NCBI RefSeq assembly: GCF_900089775.1
Contig: NZ_FLOB01000002.1
Location: forward strand, 310,001-374,000
Length of the DNA stretch: 64,000 nt
Source of the DNA: Marinomonas spartinae
Lineage (GTDB): Bacteria; Pseudomonadota; Gammaproteobacteria; Pseudomonadales; Marinomonadaceae
Reading direction: 5' to 3'
Numbering within the stretch: position 1 is the stretch's first letter; the number at the start of each line of letters is the position of its first letter. Both the position numbers and the translations under genes were made by a program. The notes under the pieces were generated by a model. The model was not told the origin of the DNA and did not search any database. It was given only the letters and a program-made list of their open reading frames with translations. Shown here in pieces: positions 26,713 to 37,230 of the stretch.

Positions 26713-27747
26713 TTAACGGGTGTATATTGCCATGTAGCGCTCGGCCATTTTTTGTGGCGTATAGTTGATGAGTCTAGCGGTCGCACCAGCTTTTAGTTGT
26801 TCTTGTAGGGAAGGGTTTTCGTATAAGGTGACAATGGCTTCTTTAAGTGCCTTGCTGTTATTGGGTGGTACGAGTAGGCCGGTTTCTTGGTCTAAAATGA
26901 TGTCAGGAATGCCGCCTACTCGGGAAGCTATAATGGGGACCCCTGCATCCATCACATCTAATAAGGTAGAGCCTAGCCCTTCATTTCTAGAGGGAAATGC
27001 AAACATATCCAAAAAAGGCAGATAATCGCCAATGTTACTTTTAAAGCCCATCCAAGTTATGTTATTAAGATCTTTTGCGTAAGCTTTAAGTTCTTCTTTA
27101 TCGGCACCGTCGCCAAAGAATACAAAGTGTAGCGCTGGGTGGCTTGTTTCAAGCAGAGCAGCAGCATCTATCAGAACTTTTTGCCCTTTATGACGATCTA
27201 CCAAGGCGCCTACATGTCCCACGAGGACTTTATTGGGAAACTTGACTTTAAAGGCTTCGCCTTCTTGTCGGTTCGCTTCTAGGTGTGCCAAGGTGCTGGG
27301 AATTTGCTCTACTTCTCCCCAGTGCTTATCGCGAATATGCTCTGCAATCAAAGTAGAAATTCCTACACGCATCTTGGCGTTGCGATAAGATGCTTTGTTC
27401 GACCATTTTTCCTTGATAGGGGTATCTACGCGCCGAGTCAATATATAGGGAACTTTTCGCAAAAGTTTGTGAAGATAGGCCCAATGAACAGCTTTGGCTT
27501 CATGGGCGTGAACGATATCTACACGAGGAGCGGTAAAATGTCCGTTTAATTGATGGTTAGCGGTTAAAAATGAGACGTTTGGCACGCTTGCTAGTCGGTC
27601 TCTCAGGGGAGAGTCATCACGACAGGCGACAACTTGTTTGACCGTAAAATGTTTGGCGAGCGCTTTGATAAGCAACTCTGTTTGTCTTTCACCACCACGA
27701 AAGCCCTTAGCTAGGTTGACGTGCATGATTGTCGGTGTCTTAGTCAA
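26713..27747 (-). CDS. Glycosyltransferase family 4 (LPS core)
   Basis: This 344-residue GT-B fold enzyme has KGFRGGERQTELL in the N-terminal domain. The C-terminal nucleotide-sugar site is FAFPSRNEGLGSTLLDVMDAG-type (E-x7-D) followed by GVPIIASRVGGIPDII. It likely adds a hexose or hexosamine to the LPS core on the cytoplasmic face. It is the last gene of a minus-strand operon, 11 nt after the family 2 gene and followed by a terminator. Sugar and acceptor cannot be fixed from the sequence. Confidence 0.85.
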   Translation of the reverse strand: MTKTPTIMHVNLAKGFRGGERQTELLIKALAKHFTVKQVVACRDDSPLRDRLASVPNVSFLTANHQLNGHFTAPRVDIVHAHEAKAVHWAYLHKLLRKVPYILTRRVDTPIKEKWSNKASYRNAKMRVGISTLIAEHIRDKHWGEVEQIPSTLAHLEANRQEGEAFKVKFPNKVLVGHVGALVDRHKGQKVLIDAAALLETSHPALHFVFFGDGADKEELKAYAKDLNNITWMGFKSNIGDYLPFLDMFAFPSRNEGLGSTLLDVMDAGVPIIASRVGGIPDIILDQETGLLVPPNNSKALKEAIVTLYENPSLQEQLKAGATARLINYTPQKMAERYMAIYTR

Positions 27748-27758
27748 AATAAGCCTAC

Positions 27759-28544
27759 TTACCAGATATTATTAAAGTCGTCTTGTTTGGTGACACTTGG
27801 GTCACGCTGGTATTCAAGCAGCTTTGCGTATTTTAAGTAACTATTAATCGCAGAGCTAATGGCAATGGTCATGCCATCGACGCCACCTAAAAAGCCTCGT
27901 TGAAAAATATATTTGCGAATAAAGGCATTGAGCCCATGGATAAAAGGGGAGAAGGCATTGGCTTTTTTGCCCTTGGCATACATGATTTTAGCCGCACGAC
28001 CACTGAAATTACGCCCAGGTTTGGCAAATAATTCGCCGATGTGATTGAAAGAAAAGTGAATAATGTCTGCGTTAATATCTTGTGTCGTTTTCGCTTGCAC
28101 ACTGGCATGTTGTTTGACGTCAGAAAAACGGGTTTTATCCGTATCGTAAAGGCGAATGCAGCGATCAGGGTACCAGCCACAGTGTTTTATCCAACGGCTG
28201 CCAATACGGTTTTGTCGACGAAATGAATAGCCTTCTACTGTTGAGGTGGTTAAATCCAGTTGTTGGATGGCTTGCGTCATTTCTGGTGTGAGGCGCTCAT
28301 CGGCATCTAAACTAAGCACCCATCTATGTTGGGTGTGGGTCAGAGCAACGTTTTTTTGTATGCCGTCGCCGAGATAAGGCTGGTGTATTACGGTGGCTCC
28401 GAGTTCAGTAGCGATTTCCACTGTCTTGTCCGTGCTGCCTGAATCGACAACCACAATGTCATCGCAGACGGTTTGCATTGATTCTATGCAGGCGGCGATG
28501 TTTCTTTCTTCATTTAGGGTAATAATATTGCCAGAAATCTTCAT
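27759..28544 (-). CDS. Glycosyltransferase family 2, WaaE/KdtX-like
   Basis: The 261-residue GT-A enzyme has the N-terminal ISGNIITLNEERNIAACI and the acidic motifs VVVDSGSTDKT and SLDADERLT. The central KHCGWYPDRCIRLYD resembles WaaE/KdtX, which add beta-1,4-glucose to heptose I in several gammaproteobacteria. It lies between two other core glycosyltransferases with 10-11 nt gaps. The WaaE-like role is inferred from motif similarity and context. Confidence 0.85.
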   Translation of the reverse strand: MKISGNIITLNEERNIAACIESMQTVCDDIVVVDSGSTDKTVEIATELGATVIHQPYLGDGIQKNVALTHTQHRWVLSLDADERLTPEMTQAIQQLDLTTSTVEGYSFRRQNRIGSRWIKHCGWYPDRCIRLYDTDKTRFSDVKQHASVQAKTTQDINADIIHFSFNHIGELFAKPGRNFSGRAAKIMYAKGKKANAFSPFIHGLNAFIRKYIFQRGFLGGVDGMTIAISSAINSYLKYAKLLEYQRDPSVTKQDDFNNIW

Positions 28545-28554
28545 GTTGGACTCG

Positions 28555-29496
28555 TTAGGGTTGATTCTCTAATAGGTGAATAGCATGCTCTGTCACGCTT
28601 TCAATGTTGATGGTTTTAATATCTTGACCCGTTTGTGGAACCACCTTACGAGACAATGCGTGGCTAAGAAACCATTCAGGATTGAGTTCTCTATAGATGC
28701 CGATATAGGGTTTTTGTAAACACTGAGCAATATGGGATGGGCCACAATCGTTGGCGATGGTTAAGTCGCACAGGCTGGCTAATTGGGCGATGTCTTTAAT
28801 TGGTATGTTGGTATGCAAAGACAAATTATCGGATTCAGCCATTAATGCTGTCATGATATTAATTTCGTCTGTTTCGTCAGGCCCTAATAAAATATGAAGA
28901 TGGCAGGTCTTATTCAGTTGTGTCGCGACGGCATTGCCCGCAGCGATGAAATTATGAATGCCCCACTTTTTGATCTCGCCTGCGCCTCCTCCCGGCATTA
29001 ATAGCAGATTAAGTTGTGTTTTCTCCACCTGTAAAGAGGAGCTTTGAGCTAGAATTTGAAATGGCGTAGCCAGTGCAGTCAAAAGTGCCGATTCTTCTTT
29101 TATGAATATCTTTAAATAGTTGAGCGCTCGATATTCATCGTCACGCATTTTATTGTACTGTGTGGCGGTTAACTCAATCAAAAAGTCATTAGCTACTAAA
29201 TCGTAGACTTGTCCCCCTTTGAGAGCCTTATACATAATCATAAGAAATCGGTTGTTAGGCCGTAAATTCAACAGATTCTCGCATTGGTTGAGTTGTTTTA
29301 GTTCGTCCACGCGGTGTTTTGAATGGATACACTCTTGTACCCAGGGTAGTTGGCTATAAATCCAAGATACGTTGTTTTTAGATAACAGCACCAGTGGTTT
29401 TTTTTGACAGCAATGCTCACTAAAAAAACACAGTACTGGGATCGTTGTGATTTGAGCACCAAAGTGTGGCCTGTTCCTGAGTAAGACGACGTTCAT
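28555..29496 (-). CDS. Glycosyltransferase family 9 (heptosyltransferase-like)
   Basis: This 313-residue protein is a divergent GT-B member of the ADP-heptose transferase family. The C-terminal half keeps LLLMPGGGAGEIKKWG and ANDCGPSHIAQCLQKP, equivalent to NDSGLMHI in WaaF. The N-terminal domain is less conserved. Its start overlaps the waaF stop by 4 nt. It may add a further heptose or another sugar to the inner core. WaaC is the other candidate identity, but the motifs do not decide. Confidence 0.75.
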   Translation of the reverse strand: MNVVLLRNRPHFGAQITTIPVLCFFSEHCCQKKPLVLLSKNNVSWIYSQLPWVQECIHSKHRVDELKQLNQCENLLNLRPNNRFLMIMYKALKGGQVYDLVANDFLIELTATQYNKMRDDEYRALNYLKIFIKEESALLTALATPFQILAQSSSLQVEKTQLNLLLMPGGGAGEIKKWGIHNFIAAGNAVATQLNKTCHLHILLGPDETDEINIMTALMAESDNLSLHTNIPIKDIAQLASLCDLTIANDCGPSHIAQCLQKPYIGIYRELNPEWFLSHALSRKVVPQTGQDIKTINIESVTEHAIHLLENQP

Positions 29497-30497
29497 TGTG
29501 GGAGTATAGTCCTTATGACGATGTCAGGAGTAAGTTGGTTTTGACAGTTTGTGTGCCCAAGAGGGCAGGTTCGCTTAAAGCAAGGTGAGCAGTCCAGATG
29601 AAGGCTATGAATGGTCTTGTTCTGTGTTAAAGGGGGAGTGAACTTTTCGCTGGTCGAACCATAAATGCCATGGACTTCCGTTCCTACGGCAGCGGCAATA
29701 TGCATTAAACCAGAATCATTGCTGACTGCTTTATCGGCGGCGGCAAGCAAGTCGATCGCATCGACCAGTTTGGTTTTTCCGCATAAATTCATCGCGTACT
29801 GCCCCAGCCCTTGTATAATTTGCTCGCCTCCTTCCACATCTTTTGGCCCTCCTAATACCCAGACTTGGTAGCCTGCTTCAATGACACTTTTTGCTAAATC
29901 ATGAAAATAGGCAAGAGGCCATTGTTTCGATGGGCCATATTCCGCGCCAGCCATAAGGGCAATGGCAGGACGATCTGATAGTTGGTAGGTGTGGTAGAGT
30001 GCTTGTTGATTGTCTAAGTCGACGTGCAGTGACGGGTGAGGGATTGTACTGGGTGCACTGTGCAAGTTTTCTGGTAGACCAAGAGACACAAAGCGTTTAA
30101 CCGTTTGATCAAGCAGCTTTTTATCGAGCTTACGGCGTTCGTTGAGCAACAGATAGCGCTGCTCGCCTAAAAAGCCCACGCGATGTTTTGCTTTAGCAAA
30201 GAAGGGGACTAAAGCCGATTTCCATGAGCGCGGCATGACAATGGCGTGGTCATACTGTTCATCGCGAAGGGAATGACCGAGCTTGTGGCGTGTACTAATG
30301 CCCCATTCCCCATGCCCTGTCGGTAGTGTAATAGCACGGCGAACTTCCGGCATTCGAGCTAGTATCGGTGAGGACCAGTTAGGGCCAATAACATCAATAA
30401 TTGCCTCTTTATCACGTTGTTTTAACGTAATAAAGAGACTTTGAGCCATGACCATGTCACCTACCCATGAGGGGCCGACGATTAGGTATTTAGCCAT
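29493..30497 (-). CDS. waaF: ADP-heptose:LPS heptosyltransferase II
   Basis: WaaF adds the second L-glycero-D-manno-heptose to the LPS inner core. The 334-residue protein begins [20 protein letters not shown], the WaaF/RfaF signature. It contains [15 protein letters not shown] and [19 protein letters not shown] for ADP-heptose binding. Cysteines in [16 protein letters not shown] are typical of WaaF. It overlaps hldD by 8 nt and the next transferase by 4 nt, so the genes are translationally coupled. Confidence 0.93.
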   Translation of the reverse strand: MAKYLIVGPSWVGDMVMAQSLFITLKQRDKEAIIDVIGPNWSSPILARMPEVRRAITLPTGHGEWGISTRHKLGHSLRDEQYDHAIVMPRSWKSALVPFFAKAKHRVGFLGEQRYLLLNERRKLDKKLLDQTVKRFVSLGLPENLHSAPSTIPHPSLHVDLDNQQALYHTYQLSDRPAIALMAGAEYGPSKQWPLAYFHDLAKSVIEAGYQVWVLGGPKDVEGGEQIIQGLGQYAMNLCGKTKLVDAIDLLAAADKAVSNDSGLMHIAAAVGTEVHGIYGSTSEKFTPPLTQNKTIHSLHLDCSPCFKRTCPLGHTNCQNQLTPDIVIRTILPQ

Positions 30498-31437
30498 TCG
30501 TATCCAACCAGTTCAGGTAGTCTTGTACACCTTGCGCTAAGCCACGGAAGCTACCTTGATAGCCCGCTTCACGCAGTTTGCTGATGTCTGCTTGTGTGAA
30601 GCTCTGGTAGGCTCCTTTTAAATGCTCAGGAAAAGGAATGTATTCAATCTCGCCACGCTGGTAATGCTCAATCACAGTTTCAGCGATGGTTCTAAAGGGT
30701 TCTGCTTTGCCTGTACCTAGGTTAAAAATACCAGATTTATCGGTATTGTCTAAAAACCACAGTTTGGTTTTGACTAAGTCTTCAACATAGATGAAGTCTC
30801 GGCTTTGACCGCCTGCTTCGTAACCATCGTAAGCACCAAATAATTTTGGATTTTCACCTTCTAAGACCTGATTACGAAGGTGGAAAGCGACACTGGCCAT
30901 GCTGCCTTTGTGCTGTTCACGCGGGCCGTATACGTTAAAGTAGCGAAAGCCAACAATCTGGCTGCTAGCTGCGGGAAGAACCGCGCGAATATATTGGTCA
31001 AACTGGAATTTTGAGTAAGCGTACATATTGAGAGGTTTTTCATTTTCTCGTGCCTCTTTGAAAACAGGACCAGAGCCATAGACAGAGGCGGAAGACGCGT
31101 AGGAAAAAGGGACTTTATGGCGTAAACAGAAGTCCAATACGGCTTTAGAGTATTGGTAGTTCACATCCATCACAAACTTACCATTCCATTCGGTTGTGGC
31201 CGAACAAGCGCCTTCGTGGAAAACGGCAGTAGGAATGATGCCGAGCGTATCGTTTTTTATGGCATCAAGGAAATCGTACATATCCATATAATCGGCAATA
31301 TCAAGATCCGATAGATTGAGGCATTTTTTGCCATCGGTTAGATCGTCGACAAGAAGAATGTTCTTGATGCCTTTCTGGTTTAAGGCTTGAATAATATTAC
31401 TGCCAATAAAGCCAGCGCCGCCTGTTACAATATACAT
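30490..31437 (-). CDS. hldD: ADP-L-glycero-D-manno-heptose-6-epimerase
   Basis: HldD epimerises ADP-D,D-heptose to the L,D form used by WaaC/WaaF. The 315-residue extended SDR has the NADP-binding [10 protein letters not shown] at the N-terminus, [13 protein letters not shown], the catalytic YAYSK (YxxxK) and [15 protein letters not shown]. It follows the AGE epimerase gene by 61 nt and overlaps waaF. The partner enzyme HldE is encoded divergently 1.3 kb away, so the whole heptose branch except GmhA/GmhB is in this block. Confidence 0.95.
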   Translation of the reverse strand: MYIVTGGAGFIGSNIIQALNQKGIKNILLVDDLTDGKKCLNLSDLDIADYMDMYDFLDAIKNDTLGIIPTAVFHEGACSATTEWNGKFVMDVNYQYSKAVLDFCLRHKVPFSYASSASVYGSGPVFKEARENEKPLNMYAYSKFQFDQYIRAVLPAASSQIVGFRYFNVYGPREQHKGSMASVAFHLRNQVLEGENPKLFGAYDGYEAGGQSRDFIYVEDLVKTKLWFLDNTDKSGIFNLGTGKAEPFRTIAETVIEHYQRGEIEYIPFPEHLKGAYQSFTQADISKLREAGYQGSFRGLAQGVQDYLNWLDTNG

Positions 31438-31498
31438 AATAGTTAGTCCTGCTAATATAGAAGTCTCGTGGAAGTCTTGTCGAATTAAATGGTTGCTG

Positions 31499-32647
31499 TT
31501 AACGCAAACCGTTAAAGCCTGTATTCAGTTGAGCCCATATTATCACTTCCGTTAGACCTAGAAAAATATGATAGCTGCTTGTGCCGGGTAAGGGGTAATC
31601 TTTTGCTTGGTTATGCTCATCTAGGTATTCATTCCAACGTCCGTTCTCTAAGAAATAATGGCATTGCATAAAGTCTAATGCTCTTATTAAACGGTCTATT
31701 TTTTCTTCCTTACCAATGGGGATCACGGTAATGGCTTTTAAATACTCCGTTATCGGCCAAATACGTTTTTCTTTATCGATGGCCTGATAGTGGTTACCGT
31801 CAATTTGGTTATAGATACCACCATTACTGGCCATGCCGTGTCGGGTGGCGGTTAGCCAGAGTTGCTGTGCAAGATCGGTATAGTTGCTATTAGGGAAGAT
31901 GGCATTGGCCTGATAGAGCAACCAAACCCATTCAAAATGATGCCCAGGCTCGACCTGATGACCTGTATTTGGATCTGGTTGCCAATCCGTGGTGAAGAAC
32001 TCGCGTAAGGTTTGACTCTTTTTATGGTAAAAATGTTCGAGGGCTAAATCGAGCAGTGAGCGGATGGTGTCTTTATAATCGTTCGCGCCTGTGGCGTTGA
32101 AAGCCGCGATATAGCCTTCCAATAAGTGCATATGTGGGTTTTGCCGGCGTATTTGTTTTTCATCTACTGGAAAGGCTTCATAAAAACCACCGGTAGTGGC
32201 TGTCATGTGACCCAGCAGAAAATGATGGGTTTTCTCCATATAAGGCAAAGCACGCTCGTCTTGGCTAAACTGATAGTAATAACTAAAAGACAATAGGATA
32301 AACGCGAGGGCGTAAGCATCCGATTGGGTATCTTGAATGCTTAAGTCGTCATTTAGAGAGAAAATCCAGCGCTCGTCGACAAAGTAATGGGTGGTAATAA
32401 AGTCGAACAAAGAGGGAAGTTTTGCCTGCCACGCTTCATTGTTTGTTAAAAGGCAGGCATGACTAAAGGTGTAGAGTTGGCGGCATTGGGTTAAAAGGCG
32501 AAGACGCCCTGTCTGATTTCTTGTCCAGTCGTGATGCATGCTTTCGTAGCTGTACCCTTGGGCGATATCTAAACCATAACTGGCCCAATGGGGGAGTAGC
32601 TTGTCAAAAACAAAAGCTTGGCAAGAAGATAGTGCGGAATTCAGCAT
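31499..32647 (-). CDS. AGE family epimerase/isomerase
   Basis: This 382-residue protein of the N-acylglucosamine 2-epimerase ((alpha/alpha)6-barrel) family acts on a free or phosphorylated sugar. Motifs include [25 protein letters not shown], with the RxNxHMH-type histidines, [15 protein letters not shown] and WPITEYLKA. It heads the minus-strand LPS operon, divergent from hldE. Relatives include sugar 2-epimerases and mannose/sulfoquinovose isomerases, and the substrate here is not decided. A link to LPS sugar supply is inferred from position only. Confidence 0.85.
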   Translation of the reverse strand: MLNSALSSCQAFVFDKLLPHWASYGLDIAQGYSYESMHHDWTRNQTGRLRLLTQCRQLYTFSHACLLTNNEAWQAKLPSLFDFITTHYFVDERWIFSLNDDLSIQDTQSDAYALAFILLSFSYYYQFSQDERALPYMEKTHHFLLGHMTATTGGFYEAFPVDEKQIRRQNPHMHLLEGYIAAFNATGANDYKDTIRSLLDLALEHFYHKKSQTLREFFTTDWQPDPNTGHQVEPGHHFEWVWLLYQANAIFPNSNYTDLAQQLWLTATRHGMASNGGIYNQIDGNHYQAIDKEKRIWPITEYLKAITVIPIGKEEKIDRLIRALDFMQCHYFLENGRWNEYLDEHNQAKDYPLPGTSSYHIFLGLTEVIIWAQLNTGFNGLR

Positions 32648-32744
32648 GGGGTAAACAGCCTTATTTCGTGTGTTTTAGGTATGTCCAACTTATATAGGGA
32701 GTATGATAAGATGGGCGCTCTCAAAAATCGATTATTATGTGCTT

Positions 32745-34172
32745 ATGAACTCTTCGTATCTAAATTTTAAGGATAAACACATTCTCGTTGTTGGGGATGT
32801 TATGTTAGACCGCTATTGGTATGGCGGCACGTCACGTATTTCTCCAGAAGCGCCAGTCCAAGTGGTGAAGGTTTCAAACATTGAAGATCGCCCAGGAGGT
32901 GCCGCGAACGTTGCACTTGGTTTATCTAAACTTGGCGTGTCTGTGACACTTATTGGTGTGGTGGGCAGAGACGATAATGCGGCAGTCCTTTCCCGTTGTT
33001 TAGAAGAAGCGGGGGTGAACTGTCGTTTTGTTTATTCTGATACCTTACCAACGATCACTAAACTGCGGGTGATGAGTCGTCATCAACAATTGATTCGTTT
33101 AGATTTTGAAGAGCGAGAAGACACTCTGTCGCAAAATGAAGCGCTGGCAAAAGAAGTCGCCGCTTGTTTACCTGAGTCTGATGCGGTGATTTTTTCCGAC
33201 TATGCAAAAGGTTGCTTGGCGGATGTGCGATCTCTCATCAGCCTTGCTAATGAGGAGGGTGTGCCGAGTTTTGTTGACCCTAAAGGCGATGATTTTTCTA
33301 TTTACCAAGGGGCGACCTTGGTAAAGCCAAATTTGCTTGAGTTTGAAAATATCGTCGGCAAGTGTCGGTCAGTGAAAGAGTTAGAAGAAAAAGGCAAAGC
33401 ATTACGCGAACAGTTTGGCTGGGAAGCACTCTTGGTCACCCGTGGTGAAGATGGTTTGGTATTGCTAAGCGAAGGCAAACCGCCTTTCTCATTAGCGACA
33501 GCCGCCAAAGAAGTGTTTGATGTGACGGGGGCGGGAGACACTGTGATTGCGGTACTAACGGCTGTTTACGTCACGAGTAAGCGTTTTGTTGATGCGGTGG
33601 AATACGCGAATCAGGCCGCTGGCTATGTTGTTGGGAAATTAGGCACTGCCTCCATTGATGCAGAGCACTTGGGCGCCATTATGTTTCAGCGTTCCCATAC
33701 GACGAATTTTGGTGTGTTAACGCCCGATGAGCTATTAAAGCAAATTAAACTTGCGCAGCTGAGTGGTGAAAAAGTAGTGTTCACTAATGGCTGTTTTGAT
33801 ATTTTGCATCCAGGACATGTGGCTTATATAAAGCAAGCAAAAGCTCTAGGGGATCGCCTTATTGTTGCAGTCAATACGGATGCCTCGGTTAAGCGATTAA
33901 AAGGTGATAAGCGACCAATCAATAACTTGGAACACCGTATGGCCGTGTTAGAAGGGGTTGGGGCAATCGATTGGGTGACTTGGTTTGATGAGGATACGCC
34001 GCAACGTATTATCGAGCAATTGACGCCCGACGTGCTGGTTAAAGGCGGCGACTACACTATTGACACGATTGTCGGTGCGCAGCATGTACTTGACCATGGT
34101 GGTGAAGTAAAAGTACTTACCTTTGTGGATGGTTATTCGACAACGTCGATTATTGAAAAGGCAAATCTCTAA
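32745..34172 (+). CDS. hldE: Bifunctional heptose-7-P kinase / heptose-1-P adenylyltransferase
   Basis: HldE phosphorylates D,D-heptose-7-phosphate and later adenylylates heptose-1-phosphate. The 475-residue protein has an N-terminal ribokinase-like domain (about 10-310; VVGDVMLDRYWYGGTSRISP and VTGAGDTVIA). The C-terminal cytidylyltransferase-like domain (about 340-475) has FTNGCFDILHPGHVAYI with the HxGH site. The ATG at 32745 gives the usual length of about 477. The ATG at 32703 has AGGGAG too close (1 nt) to be used and would add 14 residues. It heads hldE-msbA-waaA. Confidence 0.94.
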   Translation: MNSSYLNFKDKHILVVGDVMLDRYWYGGTSRISPEAPVQVVKVSNIEDRPGGAANVALGLSKLGVSVTLIGVVGRDDNAAVLSRCLEEAGVNCRFVYSDTLPTITKLRVMSRHQQLIRLDFEEREDTLSQNEALAKEVAACLPESDAVIFSDYAKGCLADVRSLISLANEEGVPSFVDPKGDDFSIYQGATLVKPNLLEFENIVGKCRSVKELEEKGKALREQFGWEALLVTRGEDGLVLLSEGKPPFSLATAAKEVFDVTGAGDTVIAVLTAVYVTSKRFVDAVEYANQAAGYVVGKLGTASIDAEHLGAIMFQRSHTTNFGVLTPDELLKQIKLAQLSGEKVVFTNGCFDILHPGHVAYIKQAKALGDRLIVAVNTDASVKRLKGDKRPINNLEHRMAVLEGVGAIDWVTWFDEDTPQRIIEQLTPDVLVKGGDYTIDTIVGAQHVLDHGGEVKVLTFVDGYSTTSIIEKANL

Positions 34173-35978
34173 ATGCAAGACAAAGCAAAAACGAAGTCAG
34201 ATAAGACTGTCAAAGACATGTCAGGCATGACACTTTATTTCAGATTATTAGGATACGTTAAGCCATCCATGGCCTATTTTCTGATCAGTGTTCTTGGCTA
34301 CATTCTTTATTCTGCAATGCAGCCAGCCTTGGCGGCATTGCTCAAACATATTGTGGATGTGGTATCTCATGGCAAGGTAACGGAAAGCCGCGCTGTGATT
34401 CCGTTGGCCATTCTTGGGGTGTTTCTAGTACGTGGTTTGGGGACCTTTTTAGGCTCTTATGGCATGGCTAAGGTGGCTAATAATGTTGTGTTTGACCTGC
34501 GTACCAGTATGTTCAATAAAATGGTGACCTTGCCATCTGGCTATTTCAATAATATGCCTAGTGGACGACTGCTAGCCAAATTGACCTATGATACGGAGCA
34601 GGTCATCGATTCTGTTACTCAGGCCATTCAGGTTATTTTGCGTGAAGGCCTAACAGTTGTTGGCTTGCTGGGTTATATGGTGTTTATTAATTGGCGCTTG
34701 TCTTTGTTGTTCTTATTTGTACTACCGTTGATTGGCGCCGTGGTACGTTATGCGTCAAAGCGCTTTCGCAAGCTCAGCTTAAAAATACAAAATGCCATGG
34801 GCGGCGTGACTGATGTGGCTTCAGAGGCGATTAAAGGCCATGAAGTTATAAAAGTGTTTGGTGGCAAAGAATATGAGATAGAGCGCTTTTATAAAGCGGC
34901 TCAAGAAAATCGTCGCTCACAGTTAAAAATGGAAATGACCAAAGCACTTAATGTGCCCATTATTCAGTTTATTGTAGCGATTTCTTTGTCTTTGCTAATT
35001 TGGTTAGCGCTTGAACCTAGTATTTCGTCAAGTATGTCGGCTGGGGATTTTGTGGCCTTTATTGGAGCGGCGGGTATGTTGAGTCGTCCGATGCGTCAAT
35101 TGACCTCTGTGAACAGTATTTTGCAAAAAGGCATAGCGGCCGCTCAGAGTATTTTTACTTTCTTAGATCTTGAAAGTGAGAAGAACACTGGAACAAAAGC
35201 GGTTGAGCGCATGCAGGGCAATATTGAATGGCGAGGTCTGACGTTCCGCTACCCAAGTGTTGATAAAAATGCGTTAACGGATGTGAACTTATCTTTGCCA
35301 GCGGGTAAGAAGTTGGCTTTGGTCGGACGCTCAGGCAGTGGTAAGTCCACCTTAGCAAACCTGATCCCGCGCTTTTATGACGTAGAAGGGGAGTCGTTAT
35401 TGATTGATGGGATCAATATCAATGATTATGACTTGAGTAGTCTGCGTCAAAACATTGCACTCGTTAACCAGCAAGTGGTGTTATTTAATGGCACGATCCA
35501 AGAAAACATTGCTTATGGTGGGTTAAAAGGTATCTCAGAAGAAGACGTAATCGAGGCGGCTAAAGCGGCTAACGCATGGGATTTTATCCAAGAACTGGAG
35601 TTTGGATTAAAGACCAGAGTTGGGGAAAATGGTGTATTACTGTCTGGTGGTCAGCGTCAGCGTATTGCCATTGCCCGTGCCATTTTGAAAAATGCGCCTA
35701 TCCTGATTTTAGATGAAGCCACCTCGGCACTGGATACGGAGTCAGAACGAGCGATTCAACAAGCATTGGATAAATTGATGGAGAACCGAACCACCATCGC
35801 CATTGCACATCGTCTTTCTACTATCGAAAATGCCGATATTATCGCAGTGATCGATCATGGTGTGATCATTGAAAAAGGCTCTCACACAGAATTGTTAGCG
35901 CAGAATGGAGCGTATGCACAGCTACACAATCAGCAATTTAACGACTCCCCAGGGGTTGATGCTGACGCTAAGAGCTGA
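34173..35978 (+). CDS. msbA: Lipid A export ATP-binding/permease MsbA
   Basis: MsbA flips lipid A-core across the inner membrane. The 601-residue half-transporter has six N-terminal transmembrane helices (about 35-330) and a C-terminal ABC domain with Walker A GRSGSGKST, Q-loop NQQVVLFNGT, signature LSGGQRQR and Walker B ILILDEATSALD. Its ATG follows the hldE stop directly, without a gap, and waaA follows 2 nt after, so the three genes form a tight LPS operon. Its length matches the roughly 580-600 of the family. Confidence 0.95.
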   Translation: MQDKAKTKSDKTVKDMSGMTLYFRLLGYVKPSMAYFLISVLGYILYSAMQPALAALLKHIVDVVSHGKVTESRAVIPLAILGVFLVRGLGTFLGSYGMAKVANNVVFDLRTSMFNKMVTLPSGYFNNMPSGRLLAKLTYDTEQVIDSVTQAIQVILREGLTVVGLLGYMVFINWRLSLLFLFVLPLIGAVVRYASKRFRKLSLKIQNAMGGVTDVASEAIKGHEVIKVFGGKEYEIERFYKAAQENRRSQLKMEMTKALNVPIIQFIVAISLSLLIWLALEPSISSSMSAGDFVAFIGAAGMLSRPMRQLTSVNSILQKGIAAAQSIFTFLDLESEKNTGTKAVERMQGNIEWRGLTFRYPSVDKNALTDVNLSLPAGKKLALVGRSGSGKSTLANLIPRFYDVEGESLLIDGININDYDLSSLRQNIALVNQQVVLFNGTIQENIAYGGLKGISEEDVIEAAKAANAWDFIQELEFGLKTRVGENGVLLSGGQRQRIAIARAILKNAPILILDEATSALDTESERAIQQALDKLMENRTTIAIAHRLSTIENADIIAVIDHGVIIEKGSHTELLAQNGAYAQLHNQQFNDSPGVDADAKS

Positions 35979-35980
35979 TT

Positions 35981-37207
35981 ATGTGGTTATATCGTTTATT
36001 GTTATGGGTCGCTACGCCACTTATTCTCATCAAAGTGCGGCGTTTTAAAAAAGACTATGCGCACTATCGAGCGAAGGAGGCGTTGGGGTTTTGGTCTCCA
36101 ACGAAAGCGGATCTTTGGATTCATTGTGCTTCTGTTGGAGAGGCATTGGCAGTTCGTCCATTGGTAGAGCAGTGGCGAGCTAAATATCCCCAGCGCCCCT
36201 TGTTGATTACGACCATGACACCAACCGGAGCTGAGCAAGTGGCAAAGACCTTTCCATTTGCTGAGCATCGTTATTTACCCATGGACTGGCGTTGCAGTGT
36301 TAGGCGAGCGCTTAAGCGTCTTGAGTGTCGCCATTTGTTGATTGTCGAAACGGAGCTTTGGCCGAACCTTCTGGGTCAGGCTAAACGCAAAGGGATAAAG
36401 GTTGATATTGTGAATGCCCGTATGAGTGAGCGCTCGTTTCGTCGATATGAAAAATTTTCCATGGTATCTCGTCCTCTAATGCAATTGCCGGACACGTTTC
36501 TTGCTCATGCTCAAGCCGATGCGGATCGCTTTGCAGCCTTGGGAGCAAAACAAGTTATTGTCACTGGCAGTATTAAATTTGATTTGACGGTGCCGGAAGC
36601 GGTTGTCACTGACAATTGGCAAGCTCAGATGACCAGTCCTTTTATTTGGGTGGCGGGCAGTACCCATCAAGGGGAAGATGAGATTCTATTAGCGGTCCAT
36701 CGACAGCTGGTGGAGAAAATACCGGGTGCCCTTTTGGTGATCGTGCCTCGCCATCCAGAACGTTTTGCAGCAACTTTTGAGTTAGCGAAAAGCCTGTTTG
36801 ATAAAGTGGCATTACGTAGTAGCGTTGAGTTATCTCAGTGGGCCGATTTTAATGTGGTCATTGGTGATACCATGGGGGAATTAATGCACTATTATCAGGC
36901 GGCGGATTTGGCTTTTGTCGGCGGTAGTTTAATTCGTCGAGGTGGTCATAACCCGATAGAGCCTGCACTTTTAGGCAAAGCGACCTTAGTGGGCCCACAT
37001 ACGTTTAATTTCGCAGAGATTACTGAGCAACTGTTGCGTGCCAATGGAGCGATTCGTTGTCAGGACGAAACTCAGTTAGCTGAGGTGGTGTTATCGCTAT
37101 CAGGAAAAGCCAGTCAGCGTCATCGTCTTGGTCAAGCTGCAATGCGGTTTGCTCAACAAAACCAAGGTGCGGTAACCCGAGTGTTATCAGAAATAGACTT
37201 CCGCTGA
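35981..37207 (+). CDS. waaA: 3-deoxy-D-manno-octulosonic acid transferase
   Basis: WaaA (KdtA) adds Kdo to lipid IVA at the cytoplasmic face. The 408-residue GT30 protein has a short N-terminal hydrophobic anchor. Further motifs are WIHCASVGEALAVRPLVEQW with the catalytic Glu, LLIVETELWPNLL and VGGSLIRRGGHNPIEPALLG at the nucleotide-sugar site. It starts 2 nt after msbA and is followed by the TPP riboswitch of the next operon. Whether it adds one or two Kdo units cannot be told. Confidence 0.95.
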   Translation: MWLYRLLLWVATPLILIKVRRFKKDYAHYRAKEALGFWSPTKADLWIHCASVGEALAVRPLVEQWRAKYPQRPLLITTMTPTGAEQVAKTFPFAEHRYLPMDWRCSVRRALKRLECRHLLIVETELWPNLLGQAKRKGIKVDIVNARMSERSFRRYEKFSMVSRPLMQLPDTFLAHAQADADRFAALGAKQVIVTGSIKFDLTVPEAVVTDNWQAQMTSPFIWVAGSTHQGEDEILLAVHRQLVEKIPGALLVIVPRHPERFAATFELAKSLFDKVALRSSVELSQWADFNVVIGDTMGELMHYYQAADLAFVGGSLIRRGGHNPIEPALLGKATLVGPHTFNFAEITEQLLRANGAIRCQDETQLAEVVLSLSGKASQRHRLGQAAMRFAQQNQGAVTRVLSEIDFR

Positions 37208-37230
37208 ACGACTCTTTACAATACCCACAC

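Noticed and set aside
26713..37207. LPS block as a horizontally acquired O-antigen island
   Set aside because: The genes are inner-core functions with codon use like the flanks, no mobile genes and no O-antigen polymerase/flippase. It is a core block.
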